DNA of 64,000 nucleotides, taken from Scalesia atractyloides (taxonomy: Eukaryota; Streptophyta; Magnoliopsida; Asterales; Asteraceae). Position 1 is the stretch's first letter; each line of letters opens with the position of its first letter. This document shows positions 58,854 to 64,000 of the stretch, in pieces. The translations under genes were made by a program, and so were the position numbers. The notes beneath the pieces were generated by a model that was not told the origin of the DNA, searched no databases, and was given only the letters and a program-made list of their open reading frames with translations. The DNA is taken from NCBI GenBank assembly GCA_947069175.1, contig CAMTDV010000017.1, positions 34,357,126 to 34,421,125 on the forward strand. Reading direction: 5' to 3'.

Positions 58854-59081
58854 TCAAATTGTTTTGGTTGTCAAAATCCTATCAAGGCATAATAGTGCTG
58901 GTGGACCAATAGTTTTAAGTGGTGTGATCATGTGTGATGAGGCCTCGCTATAAGATAAGAAAAGGTCAATGTCATAGTCAAATAAGTTCATAATGGCCAC
59001 CTTCCAACTCCACTCGTTTTGCTCCTTGTCACATGTAAATACAAAAACATCAATACCATTTTTGGTGCTTTGATAACACAA
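58854..59081 (-). other. Unknown open frame, possible gene fragment
   Basis: The minus-strand frame reads CYQSTKNGIDVFVFTCDKEQ, NEWSWKVAIMNLFDYDIDLF and then a hydrophobic end with LLCLDRILTTKTI and a stop. The codon pattern and amino-acid mix look like real protein, and the frame extends a few codons upstream of 59081 (KDVEEL). I do not recognise the family and see no intron or start signal. It could be a retained exon of a decayed gene diverging from the channel gene. Confidence 0.3.
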
Positions 59082-59347
59082 TTCCTCTACATCTTTGCTT
59101 GGGAAACCTCAAAAGGGCCACCACCACCTCCTCCATTATCACCACCGCTACCACTACGGTCATCACCATCACAGTCATCGTCATGATCACCACTTATTTC
59201 TAAGAGAAAAGGATGGTAAGACCCGAACCACATAAATTGTCACGAGATTGTCATCAACCCTCTATTCCTTTTTAGCCCGACTATGTAATACTACACAAGA
59301 AAGAGGCGGCAATCTTACCACAAGACCGTCATTTAATTATTTTCTCT

Positions 59348-59356
59348 TTATATATA
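59348..59356 (+). promoter_or_regulatory. AKT2: Probable TATA box of the channel gene
   Basis: TTATATATA lies about 215 bases upstream of the ATG at 59567, which leaves a 5' UTR of about 185 bases. No other good TATA lies in between. The exact start site cannot be seen. Confidence 0.45.
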
Positions 59357-59566
59357 CTCTTGTGTCTAACACATTGCATTATGAATGAAAAATTCGCGTG
59401 TTTTGACTATGAGTCTTAACCGTATAACATCTCTCTAACTTCTCTAGTTGTTCTTAACCACCAAGATCCATTCTTTCTTCCTTTTCATGCAGGGAATCGA
59501 GTCCATAACATTGCATAGAGTGTTCTACCCACGTGGTTAGGATTTCTCGGGTTCTTGGATTTCAAG

Positions 59567-59805
59567 ATGGAAGTAAAGCAACCAATTTTTCCGACACCAT
59601 ACAATAACTTGTATGGTAATAGGAAAGAAAGGTACAAAGATTTAAGGAAAGAGAAACAAGAAAAGGGAGAGGAAGAAGAACACTTGAACTTAAGAAGCTT
59701 GTCAAAGGTTATAATCCCTCCATTGGGTGCTTCATCAAATGATACACAAAACCATATCAACTCAAGATCCTCCAAAATCATCTCACCCATGGACTCCAAA
59801 TATAG
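59567..59805 (+). CDS. AKT2: Exon 1: cytosolic N-terminus
   Basis: 79 codons plus two bases. It starts MEVKQPIFPTPYNNLYG, followed by a charged KE-rich stretch and LRSLSKVIIPPLG and SSKIISPMDSKYR, the last being the conserved lead into S1. It ends AG|GTAACA. A TTG twelve bases upstream could extend the frame but is not a likely start. Confidence 0.9.
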
Positions 59806-62800
59806 GTAACAACACATTTTGATGTTTCATCTATTCATAGACCGTCTTGGGTTACAAAGTAGTATCGCGTACTATTAGATCTTATTTAACTTATTTCCTT
59901 ATAAATTAGAGAATTTAGTAACTAGTTCTCTTGCTAAACCTTATCAATTCTCTTAAAAACTTCTTGAAATTATGAGCTATCATTTTCTTGAAAGATTCAA
60001 GCTTAAATTACTAAAGAAAGTGTCATAATGATAGGTGCACAAATTATTAACCATTTGTTCTAGGAAAATTTTCTTTAAACTTATAATGTTTTGGACTGAT
60101 TATTAAATCTGTTTCTAAATCATCTTTTGAATAATTTTTTAATTAATTTTACAAATGATCAATTATGAAATAACTAGTTTAAATAATAACTAAATTTAAA
60201 ATTGCATGTCTATTGTACATTAACTTAAAATGGGAATATGGGGTACCATCATGTACGTACAACATCACATGCATGTGATGCATATATTACATATAAACAT
60301 ATATAATGATATATATCACCTCCAAACACCCCTTTAATATTTTACATACTTTAAAACAAACATTGCAGGACCTACACTTATCTTCTAACATTTTATGGTC
60401 CACATTTCAGTTTGTAATACATTAGGGTCCACACTTCCAACATCATATTATCTTCAAATTTTTTTTATTTGACTTTTTTTAACAATTTATGTAGGCAATT
60501 ACAATATAGTTGAACGTAAATAATTAATTAATATTAATAATCCTTAATATATGAACTCAAAATGCTGATTTTAAAAGCAAGAAATCATATATTTTCTTTA
60601 AATTATGTATATTTATATGCATATTTAAGATTTTCAAGATTAGCTCTTATCCATCAAGTAGGGTTCAATAAAAAAAGACCCAATAATGTAACCATAATTA
60701 GACTAAGTATGATGATTCAAGTATGATTTTTCTAAAATTGAATTTTAATGATTATATGAATATAAATAACCCAATTAAACTGTCATTAAAACCAATCTTA
60801 ATACTTTTTATAAGTATTATTAAAATTGAATTTTAATGATTATATGAATATAAATAACCCAATTAAACTGTCATTAAAACCAATCTTAATACTTTTTATA
60901 AGTATTATTAAAATTGAATTTTAATGATTATATGAATATAAATAACCCAATTAAACTGTCATTAAAACCAATCTTAATACTTTTTATAAGTATTATATGA
61001 ACCAATCTTAAAACCTTTTGGGGTTGCGACACACATTTACCTGCATTCCTATGTAATTTTGTTTACTATGAGTATGACCTTGTAATTTAAATAAATATAG
61101 ATAACATGTTTTATCTCTTTTTTTTTATAAATAACATGTTATAATTTTTTTATAAATAACATGTTTTATCTCATTTTTTATAAATAACATGTTATAATTT
61201 TTTTATAAATAACATGTTTTATCCATGTTTTTTGTATTTTCCCAAAAGTTAATCGGATTTATCAACTAAAATGAGCTAGAACTGACCCACACGATCCGTT
61301 ATGAAATAATCAGACCATCTATGACCAGATTTGATTAGTTATAAAAAGCCCAGATTTGATTAGTTATAAAATGCTTAAAAAACCAGAACATCTATTACAG
61401 ATTTGTTTGTGACTAAAGTGGGCTTGAATTGACCCACCACTCTCCACAAACGGTCGGTGTGGATGGACCCGACCATAGAAAACCGTCCCCCATCCACAAC
61501 TAGATGGTCTTAACTGTTTATAACTGTATAGAAATATTATTTGAAAACAACTAGAATTAAGCCCTTGAGGCATGAAACCATACCAAGAAGCATCAATACC
61601 GCATCAGCACTAGCGACCATCAATACTAAAGTTGCGGCGTGTTAATGCAAAAAAAAAAAAAAAAAAAAATCAGACTGGAATGTAAAACAAAGAAAATAAT
61701 AACTAAGGAGGTGTTTGGGATTGTTTATAAAACATCTTATTGACTTATAACCTTTAGGAAAAGGCGTTTTTTCAGAAAATAATGTTTGGGTAACGGGTTG
61801 AAAAAGGAGGTTTTAAGGCTTTGAAAAGGAGAAATGGAAACGGAACTTAAAAAAGCTGAATCACGCACGTTGCGTCGTGTTAACTCGCAAAAATTAGAAC
61901 GAAACGTAAAATGAAATTGGCGAAAAATGAAAAGTATGGAGGGGCCAAAGTTGAAAGCAAAATTTTTTTGAGGTAAATTGCAAAAGATAAAAAGTTTGGG
62001 ATTTTAAGTAAAAAAATCAAAATTTGTGAGTTTAAATTGCAAAAGATGAAAAGTTTAGGTTAAAAGTAAAAAAAAATTATTTTTTTTTAAAACACCCAAA
62101 GCATGAGTTAAAACACCATTATGCATAGAAAAATTGCAAATTAATATGATACTATGTGAATTATAGGTATTGGCAGGCACTAATGGTGGTAATGGTAGCC
62201 TATTCTGCATGGACATACCCCTTTGAAGTTGCCTTCCTCAAATCCTCTTCACATACACATACACAACTCTACATTGCTGACTCCATTGTCGATCTCTTCT
62301 TCGCCATTGACATTGTTTTGACTTTCTTTGTCGCTTACGTTGACCCCACTACCCATCTCCTTGTTCGCGATCCCAAAAGCATCGCCACCAGGTATATTTC
62401 GTTTACATGGGCGGACCAAGGAGGTCAAGAGAGTCTATCGACCTTCCGGTCATCAATTTTTTATTAAATCTTGTATATATAAAGTCATGAGTTTCTTTTA
62501 TATTAAAACTTGAGTTTGACCCGTTAAAACATGAGTTTGACCCGTATAAAAGTTTATGATGACCCCAACTAAAATGTTTTGATTCCGTCATTGTGCTTTT
62601 ACAATTGCTTATTGATTCCAAATGTTGCTTTTCTTTTGATGGGAAATTAAGGTACCTATCAACATGGTTTGTAATGGATTTGGCATCAACATTGCCTTTC
62701 GAATTGATTTCATACTTGTTTACCGGACATCATCGTATGGGTTTGCCATATACCGTCTTGGGTTTGCTTCGATTCTGGCGTCTCCGCCGCGTGAAGCAGT

Positions 62801-63943
62801 TTTTCACTAGGTTAGATCGAATATCAATCGAGTAGCATACGTTACATGATTAGGGTTTGGCTAAACGTACCCTTAAATTTTCATTCATAACCCCTAAAAA
62901 CACCACATCAAAAGGCTCTTTTTTGTCTTCTAGTGTGAAAAGATGAAATGATTCGATAACTTCAAGGGGCACAAGTAAAGTTGAAGAGAGATACGTTTAG
63001 CAAACCCCATAGATTATTCTGTAAATTTAACTTGAAGGTTGTCTTCGCAGGCTTGAAAAGGATATTAGATTCAACTACTTCTGGGTCAGATGTGCAAGGC
63101 TTCTTTGTGTGAGTCAATAAATTAAAAAAAAAATCCCTACATTATAATTAGCTTTTGGATCAATAATTGTATGTTTAGATTAAAATTTATTATGGTGGTG
63201 TGATAGGTGACTCTATTTTTGGTACATTGTGCTGGTTGTATCTACTATTTGCTAGCAGTGTTGTATCCACATGAAGGAAGGACATGGATTGGGTCTATAA
63301 ACCCGGGTTTTAGGAAAGATGATCTTTACATTCTATACATATCCGCAATATATTGGTCTATAACCACCATGACCACCGTCGGCTATGGTGATCTCCATGC
63401 GGAGAACGCTGCGGAGATGGTGTTTATTATCTTTTACATGCTCTTCAATCTTGGCCTCACCGCCTACATTATCGGAAACATGACCAACTTAGTAGTTGAA
63501 GGCACTCGTCGCACCATGGAATTCGTAAGTTCTAAGTCTTGAAACTTTAGAAGACTTTCAAAGTCAAACTAGTATGTTCCAAAAATCATATATGTGTTGG
63601 TTTGAAACTTTAGTGTCATAGTATTAGAAGTTTATACAACTTTTAAAGATGGAGTCTATGTTGGTTTGTATAACTGACGCGTTTTATGTTTATTGCATTG
63701 TAGAGAAATAGCATTGAAGCGGCATCAAGTTTTGTGGGGCGGAACCGGTTGCCCACTAGGCTTAAAGAACAGATACTAGCATACATGTGCTTGCGGTTCA
63801 AGGCAGAGAGCTTGAATCAACAACAGTTAATCGAACAACTACCGAAAACATTATGCAAAAGCATTAGACAACATTTGTTTTTGCCAACAGTCAAAAATGT
63901 ATATTTGTTCAAAGATGTCTCTAGAGAAATTCTCTTGCTTCTG
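59567..63943 (+). CDS. AKT2: AKT2-type Shaker K+ channel, 5' part (gene continues beyond the window)
   Basis: Voltage-gated potassium channel subunit of the plasma membrane. In Arabidopsis AKT2 is phloem-expressed, weakly inward-rectifying and works in K+ loading and retrieval. Six exons are visible: 59567-59805, 62167-62391, 62652-62810, 63051-63108, 63207-63524, 63704-63943; all joins keep frame and all introns are GT..AG. Encoded in order: acidic/basic N-terminus, S1-S6, pore TMTTVGYGD, and the start of the C-linker. AKT2 rather than KAT or AKT1 is indicated by ISPMDSKYR before S1, by a lysine after the S4 arginines (RLRRVKQFF; known in AKT2 as the residue tied to its gating mode), and by EMVFIIFYMLFNLGLTAY and VVEGTRRTMEFRNSIEAAS. 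Start chosen at 59567: it is the first ATG in frame, and the N-terminus lines up with AKT2. The cyclic-nucleotide, ankyrin and KHA domains lie outside. No stops or shifts; likely functional. Confidence 0.93.
60733..60996 (+). repeat. 88-bp tandem unit, three copies, in intron 1
   Basis: Units start at 60733, 60821 and 60909 (TAAAATTGAATTTTAATGAT). They look identical, so the triplication is very recent. Each contains the inverted pair ATACTTTTTATAAGTAT. Confidence 0.95.
61085..61225 (+). repeat. ~33-bp ATAAATAACATGTT array in intron 1
   Basis: Five units alternate between two forms: ATAAATAACATGTTTTATC and ATAAATAACATGTTATAAT, each followed by a T-run. This is a higher-order pattern of two sub-units. 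Confidence 0.9.
62167..62391 (+). CDS. AKT2: Exon 2: S1, S2 and start of S3 region
   Basis: S1: YWQALMVVMVAYSAWTYPFE. S2: ADSIVDLFFAIDIVLTFFVA. The S1-S2 loop SSSHTHTQ is short. It ends in LLVRDPKSIATR with the arginine codon split by the intron, as at the exon 1/2 junction. Downstream intron: GTATAT...TTAAG, 260 bases. Confidence 0.92.
62652..62810 (+). CDS. AKT2: Exon 3: S3 and voltage sensor S4
   Basis: S3: YLSTWFVMDLASTLPFELIS. S4: LLRFWRLRRVKQFFTRL, with arginines spaced as in plant Shaker channels and the AKT2-type lysine. Intron 3: GTTAGA...CGCAG, 240 bases. Confidence 0.92.
   Translation, partial: VPINMVCNGFGINIAFRIDFILVYRTSSYGFAIYRLGFASILASPPREAVFH
63051..63108 (+). CDS. AKT2: Exon 4: S4-S5 linker
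   Basis: 19 codons: LEKDIRFNYFWVRCARLLC, the linker that couples S4 to the pore. A 58-base micro-exon-like unit ending TGT|GTGAGT; intron 4 is 98 bases. Confidence 0.9.
63207..63524 (+). CDS. AKT2: Exon 5: S5, pore and S6
   Basis: S5: VTLFLVHCAGCIYYLLAVL. Pore: AIYWSITTMTTVGYGDLHAE with the K+ selectivity filter intact. S6: EMVFIIFYMLFNLGLTAYII, then GNMTNLVVEGTRRTMEF. 106 codons, ending TTC|GTAAGT. Confidence 0.95.
63704..63943 (+). CDS. AKT2: Exon 6: C-linker
   Basis: 80 codons: RNSIEAASSFVGRNRLPTRL, QILAYMCLRFKAESLNQQQL, then VYLFKDVSREILLLL. This is the linker leading to the cyclic-nucleotide-binding domain, which is beyond the window. It ends CTG|GTAAGA. Confidence 0.92.
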
Positions 63944-64000
63944 GTAAGAATTATTATCCAAAACTGTCTTTTTTTTTCAAGTCAAACATGTTACATTTGG

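Larger units (their letters stand above)
59806..62166 (+). other. AKT2: Intron 1 (2.36 kb), expanded by repeats
   Basis: GTAACA...TTATAG. It holds three perfect 88-base tandem units (60733-60996), a ~33-base array (61085-61225), a long A-run (61651-61669) and a MITE-like GTGTTTGGGATTG at 61709. It is ten times longer than the other introns. Confidence 0.9.

Noticed and set aside
59555..59566. TTG start four codons upstream of the AKT2 ATG
   Set aside because: Plant nuclear genes rarely start at TTG, and the ATG at 59567 lines up with the family N-terminus.

Overview
This is plant nuclear DNA. The evidence is split protein-coding exons with GT..AG introns, plant-type LTR retrotransposons primed by initiator-Met tRNA, MULE remnants and several MITEs. 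The one host gene is a plant Shaker-family potassium channel. A repeat-rich eudicot is certain; the style of the repeats reminds me of Asteraceae, but I cannot prove that from the sequence.

Layout. (1) 1-6031: repeat fragments (a foldback, short-motif arrays, an LTR-like piece) and a solo LTR (3327-4770, minus). (2) 6032-15478: a structurally complete minus-strand LTR element with a perfect 5-bp target duplication (AGGAC). It has a frameshifted gag and no pol (TR-GAG type). Its LTRs carry tRNA-like modules and its internal region carries repeated hairpins. (3) 15479-19974: a ~200-bp tandem array, a MULE transposase remnant, a 557-bp foldback element and a piece of another LTR. (4) 19975-30715: a full-length plus-strand Ty3/gypsy element with gag, PR, RT, RNase H and IN all present but broken by stops and frameshifts. 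Its LTRs and leader are full of an 18-bp palindrome. (5) 30716-38300: the other half of the disrupted LTR-like repeat, two more MULE fragments, direct repeats and MITEs. (6) 38306-54860: a decayed Ty1/copia element with an extra 3' ORF, split in its RNase H by a nested plus-strand LTR element (44078-52880, target duplication ATATA) that has no recognisable gag or pol. (7) 55290-56225: an integrase fragment of a Tat-like gypsy element (minus). (8) 57760-64000: a small MITE, an unknown ORF, then the 5' part of an AKT2-type K+ channel gene with six exons; it runs off the window.

How the parts relate. The autonomous-type gypsy element and the two gypsy-like elements without pol share iMet priming sites, TGTAAC..ACA LTR ends and a small hairpin just upstream of the polypurine tract. 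This fits a model in which the pol-less elements are mobilised by an autonomous relative. The strongest unexplained signal is that the non-coding parts of these elements carry arrays of short hairpins or palindromes, some with compensatory changes. The host gene sits downstream of the dense repeats, and its first intron is enlarged by tandem repeats.
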